Origin: Nonlabens antarcticus
GTDB taxonomy: Bacteria > Bacteroidota > Bacteroidia > Flavobacteriales > Flavobacteriaceae
Direction of reading: 5' to 3'
DNA: 64,000 nucleotides
Assembly: GCF_015356755.1 (NCBI RefSeq)
Contig: NZ_JADFCO010000066.1
Span: 1-64,000 of the forward strand
Positions 18,530 through 26,594 of this stretch are shown piece by piece. Below the pieces are notes generated by a model, which made no database searches, was not told the origin of the DNA, and saw only the letters and a program-made list of their open reading frames with translations. Within the stretch, counting starts at the first letter, position 1. Each line of letters opens with the position of its first letter. The position numbers were made by a program, and so were the translations under genes.

Positions 18530-18654
18530 CAATATTTGAGCAGTACCCAAACGGAAGATAAAATCTCAGCTCAAAAGGAAACGGAATAAATAAGCGTAGG
18601 ATGTTGCGTTGGCTTTATGCCGTAGTCTTTTGATGGGTGTATTTTACGAGTTTA
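18530..18654 (-). promoter_or_regulatory. Leader repeat B, copy 2
   Basis: This 125-base leader of the intact DUF932 gene is nearly identical to those at 1485-1610 and 20581-20704. The part nearest the gene (reverse complement of CAATATTTGAGCAG) and the far block (GCTTTATGCCGTAGTCTTTTG) are the best conserved; about 15 bases in the middle differ. Confidence 0.75.
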
Positions 18655-18718
18655 CCTTTGCGCTAACTATTGATTGATAACCCTTTCCTTATGAACCCGT
18701 CTTTCAAAACACTATCAT

Positions 18719-18759
18719 AAAAAAGAAGAAGGGCCAGCACGAATGCCGACCCTTCTTCA
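18719..18759 (-). terminator. Rho-independent terminator of the ParB-like gene
   Basis: Fifteen-base arms, GAAGAAGGGCCAGCA and TGCCGACCCTTCTTC on the plus strand, have one or two mismatches around a CGAA loop. On the minus strand the stem is followed by a run of six T residues. It lies 12 bases past the stop codon at 18771. Confidence 0.9.
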
Positions 18760-18770
18760 AACAACAAAAG

Positions 18771-20558
18771 CTAATCGTTGAGTTCCTGAATTTGTTTTTC
18801 AAGAACCGTGATACGCTCTTTCAAACGTGCTTCACGCTTGTCTCTCTTCTCGGCATATTCCTTTTCTATGCCGGCAATCTTGGATTTGTAATATCCTTGC
18901 ATCGCATTATAGAATGAAATGTTTGTCAGATTATTGACGTGATTGCTTTCGCCAAAATGCACTTGCTTTGTGAGCATATAGCGTATCAACTTATGGAAGA
19001 TTTCCTTTTTGAACTTCTTCTTAAAATTCTCGACCATTTCAACTTTGGTCATCTTTGAAGTGTCGCCCAAGAACTTTGAGAAATACTTTTGTTGGCTCAT
19101 ATAGTCCACATTATTTTCAAAGAGCGATATCGAGAATGCCACCATTTCGTCTGTTGAAAGTGTCTTTTTTGTATCAATGTACTTGGTCTCACGAATCATA
19201 TCAACCACTACTTCAAATTGCTTGTTGTTCTCTATTTGTTTCTTCCGGATTTCCCTCTCGTTGATTTTCACGATTTGTTCTTCAGGCGTACAATCTGCCA
19301 TTTTTCTGTTGGCCAATGGTGCCGAATATTCCGTAGAATCGTTCTTTGATTTTTCAATAATCTTTACAAAAATTTCCTTGTGCTGGAATGAATCGGGATG
19401 GAACAAGATGCCGATTTTAAATCCATCTTCTTTTGCTGAATTGAATTTTTCCAATGCTTCTTTATAATTCTGCATTGCTTCATCCAATTCTGCCTTTAAT
19501 TCATCTTCAGAATAATCGTAATGTTGATATTCTATCTTAATACCCTCGATTGTTGGCTCTATCGGATTCTCTATAATTTCAACATCATCCAGTAGATAGA
19601 CTTTCAATCCGTTCTTTTCCAATTGTGATATAATGAGCTGATTGCTTTCGTCATCTGCCCAATACTGTCGTATTTCAGGGATTAAAAGAATATTCTCTTT
19701 CTTTGACTTTTCAATCAGGTTCAAGAACGATTTACTTTTCTTAGTTTCAAAACAGGCTGATTTTGTACAGACCATTTTTCCTTCGCCGAACAGATTGCCT
19801 TGATTAGCTGCATTGAACGGACACTCAACACAAGACCCAGCTTTCGGGACCAATTTTTTGTCATTTACATCAAAAGATGCTTTTTCCAAATCGTAAGTCT
19901 GGTCTTTAATCATCCTGTTTATCTGATGTGCACTAAAATCCTCGCCCATCGTTTCCAACATCATCTGCTGTTCTTCCGGTTCAAAGAGCGCTACACCTAC
20001 ACCCAATGATATGGTCATTTCGCCATTGCGTACAAAGTGCTTGAAACCGTCAATCAATCCAGCCAGTTTAAGTCGCTGTCTGATGAAGTTATCCGTTCTA
20101 CCCAGCCGCTTCGCAATTTCAGTAGGTGCATATTTCTCACTTAGGTAAGCAATCGCATCGGCTTCTTCGGTCGGTTCGACATCCTGTCTTTGCAGATTCT
20201 CGATAATCTGAACTTCCAGAACATCATTGTTCTCATAAGTCCTCACGATACAGGGTATCGTTTTCTTTCCTGCCAATTTACTGGCACGATACCGACGTTC
20301 GCCCATCACGATGACATATTGACCATTTAGTTGTCTTATCGTGATTGGTTGCAACACACCGTGCTTTTGGATACTCTCAGAAAGCTGCTTCAATGCATCT
20401 TCGTTAAACGTCTTTCTCGGTTGTTCAAGGTCAGGCTTGATTTTACCCAATGGTAAGTTCTGAATTTGAAGTAGGGATGATTTCTTTCCGTTTACTTCTT
20501 TCTTGGCAGTAGATTTCGCTCTACTGCGCTTCTTTGTGGTACTCGCTTTTGTTGTCAT
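18771..20558 (-). CDS. ParB/RepB-like partition protein
   Basis: The protein has 595 residues from the ATG at 20558 (MTTKASTTKKRSR). After a basic tail comes the ParB N-terminal nuclease/CTPase-like domain: LPLGKIKPDLEQPRK, then VLQPITIRQ, and the GERRYRASKLAG box. A helix-turn-helix follows (PTEIAKRLGRTDNFIRQRLKL). The remaining 350 residues are long and charged, with a CVECPF..C cysteine motif around 240-270. Proteins of this size occur on Bacteroidota conjugative elements, where they may act in maintenance or regulation. No ParA is adjacent. Leader repeat B lies 23 bases upstream and a strong terminator follows. Confidence 0.9.
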   Translation of the reverse strand: MTTKASTTKKRSRAKSTAKKEVNGKKSSLLQIQNLPLGKIKPDLEQPRKTFNEDALKQLSESIQKHGVLQPITIRQLNGQYVIVMGERRYRASKLAGKKTIPCIVRTYENNDVLEVQIIENLQRQDVEPTEEADAIAYLSEKYAPTEIAKRLGRTDNFIRQRLKLAGLIDGFKHFVRNGEMTISLGVGVALFEPEEQQMMLETMGEDFSAHQINRMIKDQTYDLEKASFDVNDKKLVPKAGSCVECPFNAANQGNLFGEGKMVCTKSACFETKKSKSFLNLIEKSKKENILLIPEIRQYWADDESNQLIISQLEKNGLKVYLLDDVEIIENPIEPTIEGIKIEYQHYDYSEDELKAELDEAMQNYKEALEKFNSAKEDGFKIGILFHPDSFQHKEIFVKIIEKSKNDSTEYSAPLANRKMADCTPEEQIVKINEREIRKKQIENNKQFEVVVDMIRETKYIDTKKTLSTDEMVAFSISLFENNVDYMSQQKYFSKFLGDTSKMTKVEMVENFKKKFKKEIFHKLIRYMLTKQVHFGESNHVNNLTNISFYNAMQGYYKSKIAGIEKEYAEKRDKREARLKERITVLEKQIQELND

Positions 20559-20580
20559 AATACTCAAATTTTTGATTAAA

Positions 20581-20704
20581 CAATATTTGAGCAGAAACCA
20601 AACGGAAGATAAAATCTTGGCTCAAAAGGAAACGGAATAAATGAGTAGGGGAAGAAGCGTTGGCTTTATGCCGTAGTCTTTTGATGGAAGTATTTTACGA
20701 GTTT
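20581..20704 (-). promoter_or_regulatory. Leader repeat B, copy 3
   Basis: This third copy of the leader lies upstream of the ParB-like gene. The similarity continues toward the gene through TTGATTAAACAATATTTGAGCAG, which copy 2 shares too. A few substitutions separate it from copies 1 and 2, so the copies are not recent duplications. Confidence 0.75.
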
Positions 20705-20886
20705 ACCTTGCGTATATATTGTATGATAATAAACTTCCCTTACGAAGAAGTAGGGTGGTGATTAGATAAAATTTATTATTCTGATAGTAAATTCATAAGG
20801 TTTATAAACAAATAGAAGAACTTAACATCAATAAAAATGTTGCCTTCAAAATAGCAAAATGTTGTACCTATGTTGTACCAAGTCAT

Positions 20887-20919
20887 AAAAAAAGCCGAGA
20901 TTTTCATCTCAGCTTTTTT
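20887..20919 (-). terminator. Terminator of tRNA-Leu
   Basis: Nine-base arms (AGCCGAGAT at 20893-20901 and ATCTCAGCT at 20906-20914) surround a TTTC loop, with one G-T pair and T/A runs on both sides, so it could work in both directions. It begins three bases after the tRNA 3' end. Confidence 0.85.
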
Positions 20920-20921
20920 AG

Positions 20922-21004
20922 TACCGAAGGCGGGAATCGAACCCGCAAGCCTTGTGAGCAATGGATTTTGAATCCATCGTGTCTACCAATTCCACCACTT
21001 CGGC
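20922..21004 (-). tRNA. tRNA-Leu (CAA)
   Basis: The 83-base gene folds as a tRNA with a long variable arm, as expected for leucine. Its acceptor stem pairs GCCGAAG with CTTCGGT, the T arm contains GGTTCGAATCC, and the anticodon loop reads TTCAAAA with anticodon CAA. CCA is not encoded. The 3' end faces the mobile-element region to the left, the usual geometry for tRNA-targeted integration. Confidence 0.95.
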
Positions 21005-21034
21005 ATACTATTTTTTCCTTCTCAAATCTGGATT

Positions 21035-21631
21035 TTGAATCCAGGATTAGCGGTTAATGAATTAATCTTTGGGCAGAGAGTACCTAAGGTCAGTTTAGAA
21101 GACAAGACATCTGACAAACCTAGGATTGAAAGATCGATTGTTCCTTGTCCTCATTGCCAGACACTTCATGATGGAAGAACATGGTCATCCAAAAATGGAA
21201 CCGCATTTAAAAATTGGTTTGGGTTGTATTGTTGTAATTGTGGAGATACAATCCCTTGTTTAATTAATGTATGGAGCTATATAATTCTTGTTTTGACATA
21301 TCCATTTTGGGGTTGGTTTAGAAAGAGTTTGAAAGTAAAATGGCTGGAGAGACAACCGGAACGCCACGAAAATATTGATATAAAAAATATCCCGAATCCC
21401 CTAAACAAAAAAAGTTGGATTACAATAGGATTAAATTGGGGAGCTTTTATGTTTTTAATAATGTCGGTAGGCTTTCCATATTTTGATGGACAGGATATTA
21501 CATGGAAAACTTTATTGTCGGGAATCGTGATATGGACAATTGGCGGACTTGTATTTGGTTATACTATGAAGTTATTCATGAATAAGATAATCAATAAAAA
21601 AGGTAAAACTACAGCTGCAAATCATTCGTGA
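21035..21631 (+). CDS. Zinc-ribbon membrane protein
   Basis: The protein has up to 198 residues. A zinc ribbon is formed by CPHC and CCNCG about 30 residues apart in the N-terminal half. Two or three hydrophobic segments follow (IILVLTYPFWGW; WGAFMFLIMSVGF; GIVIWTIGGLVFGYTM). The only early in-frame start is the TTG at 21035, which lies inside a copy of the tRNA-Leu anticodon-arm sequence. The true start is therefore uncertain and the 5' end may have been altered. Its role is unknown. Confidence 0.6.
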   Translation: MNPGLAVNELIFGQRVPKVSLEDKTSDKPRIERSIVPCPHCQTLHDGRTWSSKNGTAFKNWFGLYCCNCGDTIPCLINVWSYIILVLTYPFWGWFRKSLKVKWLERQPERHENIDIKNIPNPLNKKSWITIGLNWGAFMFLIMSVGFPYFDGQDITWKTLLSGIVIWTIGGLVFGYTMKLFMNKIINKKGKTTAANHS

Positions 21632-21775
21632 GTTAAAGTTTCAACCCACGATTCTTCAACGCCTTATATTACTGAAACTCCTTTAAGCTTATTAGATTTT
21701 TATCGGCGTGCCAAATGATGCTTTACCTCAAGTTTCGATTATTTTTGTAGCAGCATCCATCTTCAATTTTTAAAT

Positions 21776-22090
21776 ATGTCAAAAACTACCTACAGAAAAT
21801 GCGCCAACTGTGGGGAGATTTCATTGAATCAGGATTACTGTCCTGCTTGTGGTCATATGATCAACATAAATTTAAAAAGGGAGTCGGAGCGTATAAAAAC
21901 AGCCAGCGAACGAAAACAGAAATTAGAGACTACGAACAAAGAAAATCCTGTGAGCCTATTCTTTGAAAAAGTAAAGAACCACGACAATTTTATAATTAAA
22001 TATGTAGCTCGCTTTTTTTATTCCATCTGGATTATTGTTGTGATTGTAGGTTCATTTTTAGCCTTGGTATTTAGTTATATAGCTGCCTAA
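21776..22090 (+). CDS. Small zinc-ribbon membrane protein
   Basis: The 104-residue protein has an N-terminal zinc ribbon (CANCG, then CPACGH about 15 residues on). A charged linker follows, and one C-terminal membrane helix (IWIIVVIVGSFLALVF). The layout resembles many small bacterial zinc-ribbon proteins of unknown function. The next gene on the same strand starts 17 bases downstream, so the two may be co-transcribed. Confidence 0.6.
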   Translation: MSKTTYRKCANCGEISLNQDYCPACGHMININLKRESERIKTASERKQKLETTNKENPVSLFFEKVKNHDNFIIKYVARFFYSIWIIVVIVGSFLALVFSYIAA

Positions 22091-22106
22091 TATTATCAAA
22101 CGATTT

Positions 22107-22535
22107 ATGTTCCTAATTTATGTGAAGCGTTTTTATTTCCCTGTTTTCTTAGTTCTAGCATCAGTAGTCTATGGATTTCAATACTATTCATACCCTTTGC
22201 CTAACTTGATAAATAATTATCTGAACGATCTTTTGTGTATGCCGGTTGTTTTAAAAATTTGTCAATATACCGTTTGTCTAATTCGGAATGATAGGAATTT
22301 AAAAATCCCATTTGAAATAGCCTTTTCGCTGACCGTTTTATATGCAATTTATTTTGAATTACTTCTTCCCAAAATCAACCCACGTTACACTGCAGACTGG
22401 ATTGATGTAGTACTGTACTTTACAGGTCTTCTGTTTTTTCTTTGGATCGAAAATATTAAATCAGATAAAATCACTAATTCTGATTTTGGATGTAAATCCA
22501 ATCATAATGATCTAGGTAGAAATAAGGGGGAATAA
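22107..22535 (+). CDS. Small polytopic membrane protein
   Basis: The protein has 142 residues with about three to four hydrophobic helices and a hydrophilic tail. The segment NYLNDLLCMPVVL and the later ARYTADW-like RYTADWIDVVLYF are, from recall, conserved in Bacteroidota proteins sometimes labelled magnesium-citrate transporters. At this size it cannot be a complete transporter of that class, so the function is left open. It converges on the Pel-like operon. Confidence 0.5.
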   Translation: MFLIYVKRFYFPVFLVLASVVYGFQYYSYPLPNLINNYLNDLLCMPVVLKICQYTVCLIRNDRNLKIPFEIAFSLTVLYAIYFELLLPKINPRYTADWIDVVLYFTGLLFFLWIENIKSDKITNSDFGCKSNHNDLGRNKGE

Positions 22536-22574
22536 GCGTAATCGTTTACCCAAGACTTCATCATCTTACTCAAA

Positions 22575-25500
22575 TCAATCCTTCAAATAATATTTCAATC
22601 CTAAACTAAAGCTGTTGCTATAGAAGTTTTTCAGTGTGTAGAATTCTGCTCCTGCTTTGATCGTAAAGTAATCGCTCACGGGATAGGACAATGAGCCACC
22701 ATATCTTTGGAAACTGTCAGAGAAGGTATCTAAAAACGCTGCTGCACTCAAGTCCGCCTGTACTTTAGTTTTGAGATTATTGTATTTATAAGAAATACCT
22801 CCACCACCGTAAAAACGTTCCTTTATAGTCCAGTATGGGAATCCACTGCGTTGATCTGTATTTCCTAACATTCCCGCAGTTTCTACAAAGGGTGTAAATG
22901 TAGAGCTGGTACTTGCTTTTAGATTGTAACCTAGTTTTGTGAGCAGTAATCCATCAATAGCGCCATCTGTATAGTAGTTTCCCTCTAATGTCGCCACAAG
23001 GTTAAAGTTATTTCTTAACTGCAGTTCTTCATACACTGATATCTGGCCACGGTAAATATTGAGCGCATAGGATGGTCCTGTAATCGCCGGTTTAAAACTG
23101 GCTTGAACACTACTGTATAAACTGTCGATCGATATGGAAGCACCAGCATCCAGTTCATAAAATAGGGTCTCATCATTCAAGGCATATTCCACTGTTCCGG
23201 CAACCGTATAATTGAATTTCTTAGGAAGCTCCTTAGTAGCAAACCCGTATCTGGCACCTATCAGCTGGAAATCAAGATTGGCTGGATCGCTTTCGTTTAC
23301 CGCAATAGAGTAAGCAGCAGTTTGTGTAATGCCATAAAAATGTTTGTTGCCTTTTGAGTCTGTCGTTCCATAGAGAATTTGATTGTTCAAACCTGTAGGA
23401 GTGAGCCTGTCGGTAATCATGTTACTTTGTGATTCAATAGTATCCGCATTTTGCAAGCGTACTTCCTTCACTAGCAATTCTCTGGTTTTAGGGTCCAGAT
23501 CTGAAGCATATTTATCTAGAATAATAACTTTTTCTTCTGGGGTAGCATAAATAACAGCCAGATTCAATCGTTTCAACACGTCTACTTTATCGATTGCATT
23601 TAATTGCTGAGTCAGTGCAAAAGCCTTTTCATAATTGGATTGCGCTAGATAGGTTTCAATCATGAGTTTTATAGCGGCCGTATCTTCTGGGTGTGTCGCA
23701 TTGTAGGCTAGAAATTCTTGTTCTAATTTTTTATAATCACCTAATTCATAATACCACTGCAAAACATCAGTTTGAGGAATTTCAATAGAACATTTTGACC
23801 ATTCTAATGCCTTCCTGTAAGCGCCTATGTTTGAAAATGCATAAGCAATATCAGCACTGGATGCTGTCAAATCAACATCTTCACAAGGAGTTTTATAAGC
23901 AAGTTCTCTCAATGCCCTTTGTGGATTATTAGCAAGTAAATAATTTACATAAGCTGGATAATCGCTACTTTTTAGAAATTCAAATTCGCCAGTTTGAATA
24001 CGCCATTCCACGATATTAGATGCTGCTATAGTGCTGCATTTTGACCAATTTAGGGCTTTTTGATACAAATCTTTATCCGCATAGGACCAGGCAATACGAT
24101 CAGCAATAGGAGTTAGATCTGCATCGGTACAAGCTGCTTGGCTGCTTAGATAATTATGTGCTTTGGTAACATCATTGTCCATCAAATAATTGAGCAACGT
24201 CCGTTTTACACTTGGATCGTTTTCAGTAAATAGTTGTAGAATCGCCTTATCTGGAGTCAATCCTTTAATGATTTCTTCAGCAAAATAATTTGCATAATCC
24301 TCCTGTAATTTCTCATCATCAGGATAAAGTTTCATTTGCCGCTCCATCCATGTTTTACGAATGTAGAGATAAGGATAATCACTATTTTGAGTCAGCTTTC
24401 GCGAAAGCGAAATCAATTGATCATCATTGGTTATTTGATACCTTTTTTCAAGAAACGACCATATTGCATATTCTTTATTTTGCCATCCCAAATAAGTTTT
24501 CAATGCGAGCCAGTCCTCTTCTTTATAGCTGTTGCTGGTAGAAATCTTATTTTTTAGAAGTTCCACTACCTTATCTAAATCGCCATTTGCGACATGATAG
24601 GCAATTTCTTCATTGATATTATCAAAAATCAATATCCCGCTTTTATAATCAGCAAATTCTTTTAGCAACTTTTCTTTAATACCGCCTAAGCTTTTTGAAA
24701 CAGAATTTTTAGATAATTGAAAAGCCAACTTTGATTTAGGAGATTTCAACGTGTATAAAAACCCGTCAACGATGGAAGTTCTGGTGAATTTAATTTCTTG
24801 TTCTTCCAACTGTTTCTCAAAAGATGGGACGTTTTTGTTTTTAATATAAGTCATCCAGAACTCCTGATCAGACCAATTACTTTTCACCTGAATTTCTTCT
24901 CTCGAGGAATCAAAATCAACCCTAGATTTACGCCAGGCTTTAGTAATCTCAACGGCATCTTGAGTAGTTTTATAAGTGAGTGATGGATACTGGACACGGG
25001 TTTTAATCAAATATTTTTCAAATCTACCCAGCAAGCCTAAAGATCCATCTGCCGAATTTCTCCAGCCATATCCTTCTTTATTTCGGAATTCATAACTACC
25101 TCTACTTGCCGTATTCTCTCCTTGCGGAATTTGATAAACATCGTCAGGATGCAAAAAGTGATTCCAGATTCCAGTATAAAGGAACGTGGATTGATGGACA
25201 AATACAGCAACATCGTCTAAGGTAAATCCACTGGTCAACCTAGGGAAATCATAGAAATAATCATTATAGGGTTCAGGGTCAAACTCCCGGGCGCCGCCAT
25301 CTTCAAATTCACCCATATAAAGACTGCTCATGATACGCAGTGAAGGCATGCCTATGGTCAAAGCATCGATTCCAGCATGGTCGATGTCATTTGAGGGCGG
25401 TACATAAGTAACTGGAAGCTCTCCAAAGTTTGAAGCCATCCATTTCTTTTCTGCACTGCGCAAGGCGATTTCCATGACCTCTTGATCGGGCCATTCTTTT

Positions 25501-26594
25501 ATTAGTAGGGATTGATGGTTGTACCCATGAAAACCCAACTCATGTTTTTCCTTGAGTACAGATTCCATAAGAAGATCTGTTGCGCTTCTTTTGTTCCCGT
25601 TTCTATTTATTACGGTAGCGTCCCATTCTGGAAAAAGAAACGGAGGTTGTTTTTTACCACGGTAATCAAATGCTGGTACAGCTGTATATTTGAGTTGGTA
25701 TTTAGTAGCTAGTTTGATCATATCAGGCCACCAGACATCTTGATAGAAAGCTGATTGTGATAGGTCCAATTCCGTCTTAATCGGTTCTAAAAAGCTGGGA
25801 TAAAGAGGTGCTGGGAAATCATCTAGAAATACCGTTCCTACATTAACAATGGGGTAAGGAACGAATTCCAGCCCATTCAAAATGGAAGCGAAATACAAAC
25901 CTCGATCTTGCTTCTCTGCACCTTGATAGGTATTGAAACTGATCACTTGTCCCTTGTGAATTTTATGCCTGATAATGACCGGAAATTTGGGATCGTTAAC
26001 AGCCGTGGCCAGCACATCTATGGTAGGCAGAAAGTTCTCTGCCTGTAATCCAAAGTGCTGTATGTAATTGTCATAAGGTGTATTTTTTATTGCGGGAATC
26101 AACTCCTCCTTAAAAATATAACTGCGAGCGGTTGTATTTACTGAAAAACTAGAATTGCGTTTTACACCGCTTAAGAAGCCAAAGTTATCATCCTCAGACA
26201 TATTCATAAAAACCAAAGTATTCCCACGAGCCACAAAAGTGATGATGCTATCCATCGCTATCTCACTAATTCCCTTCCCGTTTTTTAGAATCAGAACTTT
26301 AGTAGTTTCAGGGATTTCTGGGGCTCTATTAAATTCCCCCAATCGCAATTGCTGGTAAGGTATTTTAGTATAGTTGATGGTTTTCCTAATCTGATCATTG
26401 TAATTTTTGCTTTCGCTGTCGTTTGAATCTAGCAGGTAACTTACAAGAGGTCTTTTGCTGTCCCTGTCGTATTCAATTCTAGTGACATCTAGAACCTCTT
26501 TATCTGAAGCACAACTTAATGTGAAAAGTATGAACATCAAATACATCAACGCACTAGCCTTACTATGATATGAAGCTTTTATAGAACGGATCAT
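22575..26594 (-). CDS. DUF2194 deacetylase-like / TPR / beta-barrel fusion
   Basis: This is a 1,339-residue lipoprotein or exported protein with a signal ending LFTLSC near residue 28. The N-terminal half (about 40-640) is DUF2194-like. It carries polysaccharide-deacetylase-type motifs: FLDDFP with D258/D259, and GFHGYNH with H356 and H360. Residues about 640-1060 are helical TPR-like repeats. The last 280 residues alternate like an outer-membrane beta-barrel and end LGLKYYLKD. In classic Pel systems the deacetylase (PelA) and the TPR-barrel exporter (PelB) are separate; here they appear merged. It is the last gene of the operon and overlaps the gene before it by four bases. Confidence 0.75.
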   Translation of the reverse strand: MIRSIKASYHSKASALMYLMFILFTLSCASDKEVLDVTRIEYDRDSKRPLVSYLLDSNDSESKNYNDQIRKTINYTKIPYQQLRLGEFNRAPEIPETTKVLILKNGKGISEIAMDSIITFVARGNTLVFMNMSEDDNFGFLSGVKRNSSFSVNTTARSYIFKEELIPAIKNTPYDNYIQHFGLQAENFLPTIDVLATAVNDPKFPVIIRHKIHKGQVISFNTYQGAEKQDRGLYFASILNGLEFVPYPIVNVGTVFLDDFPAPLYPSFLEPIKTELDLSQSAFYQDVWWPDMIKLATKYQLKYTAVPAFDYRGKKQPPFLFPEWDATVINRNGNKRSATDLLMESVLKEKHELGFHGYNHQSLLIKEWPDQEVMEIALRSAEKKWMASNFGELPVTYVPPSNDIDHAGIDALTIGMPSLRIMSSLYMGEFEDGGAREFDPEPYNDYFYDFPRLTSGFTLDDVAVFVHQSTFLYTGIWNHFLHPDDVYQIPQGENTASRGSYEFRNKEGYGWRNSADGSLGLLGRFEKYLIKTRVQYPSLTYKTTQDAVEITKAWRKSRVDFDSSREEIQVKSNWSDQEFWMTYIKNKNVPSFEKQLEEQEIKFTRTSIVDGFLYTLKSPKSKLAFQLSKNSVSKSLGGIKEKLLKEFADYKSGILIFDNINEEIAYHVANGDLDKVVELLKNKISTSNSYKEEDWLALKTYLGWQNKEYAIWSFLEKRYQITNDDQLISLSRKLTQNSDYPYLYIRKTWMERQMKLYPDDEKLQEDYANYFAEEIIKGLTPDKAILQLFTENDPSVKRTLLNYLMDNDVTKAHNYLSSQAACTDADLTPIADRIAWSYADKDLYQKALNWSKCSTIAASNIVEWRIQTGEFEFLKSSDYPAYVNYLLANNPQRALRELAYKTPCEDVDLTASSADIAYAFSNIGAYRKALEWSKCSIEIPQTDVLQWYYELGDYKKLEQEFLAYNATHPEDTAAIKLMIETYLAQSNYEKAFALTQQLNAIDKVDVLKRLNLAVIYATPEEKVIILDKYASDLDPKTRELLVKEVRLQNADTIESQSNMITDRLTPTGLNNQILYGTTDSKGNKHFYGITQTAAYSIAVNESDPANLDFQLIGARYGFATKELPKKFNYTVAGTVEYALNDETLFYELDAGASISIDSLYSSVQASFKPAITGPSYALNIYRGQISVYEELQLRNNFNLVATLEGNYYTDGAIDGLLLTKLGYNLKASTSSTFTPFVETAGMLGNTDQRSGFPYWTIKERFYGGGGISYKYNNLKTKVQADLSAAAFLDTFSDSFQRYGGSLSYPVSDYFTIKAGAEFYTLKNFYSNSFSLGLKYYLKD
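24395..24408. repeat. Palindrome copy inside the DUF2194 fusion gene
   Basis: GCTTTCGCGAAAGC, read in a different frame (LSRKL) from the AFAKA copies. Confidence 0.9.

Noticed and set aside
20776-20961. 61-codon open frame running into the tRNA-Leu gene
   Set aside because: Its first residues (LTRLAGSIPAFGTK) are the tRNA T arm and acceptor read as protein. No integrase-like sequence follows, so it is not a gene.
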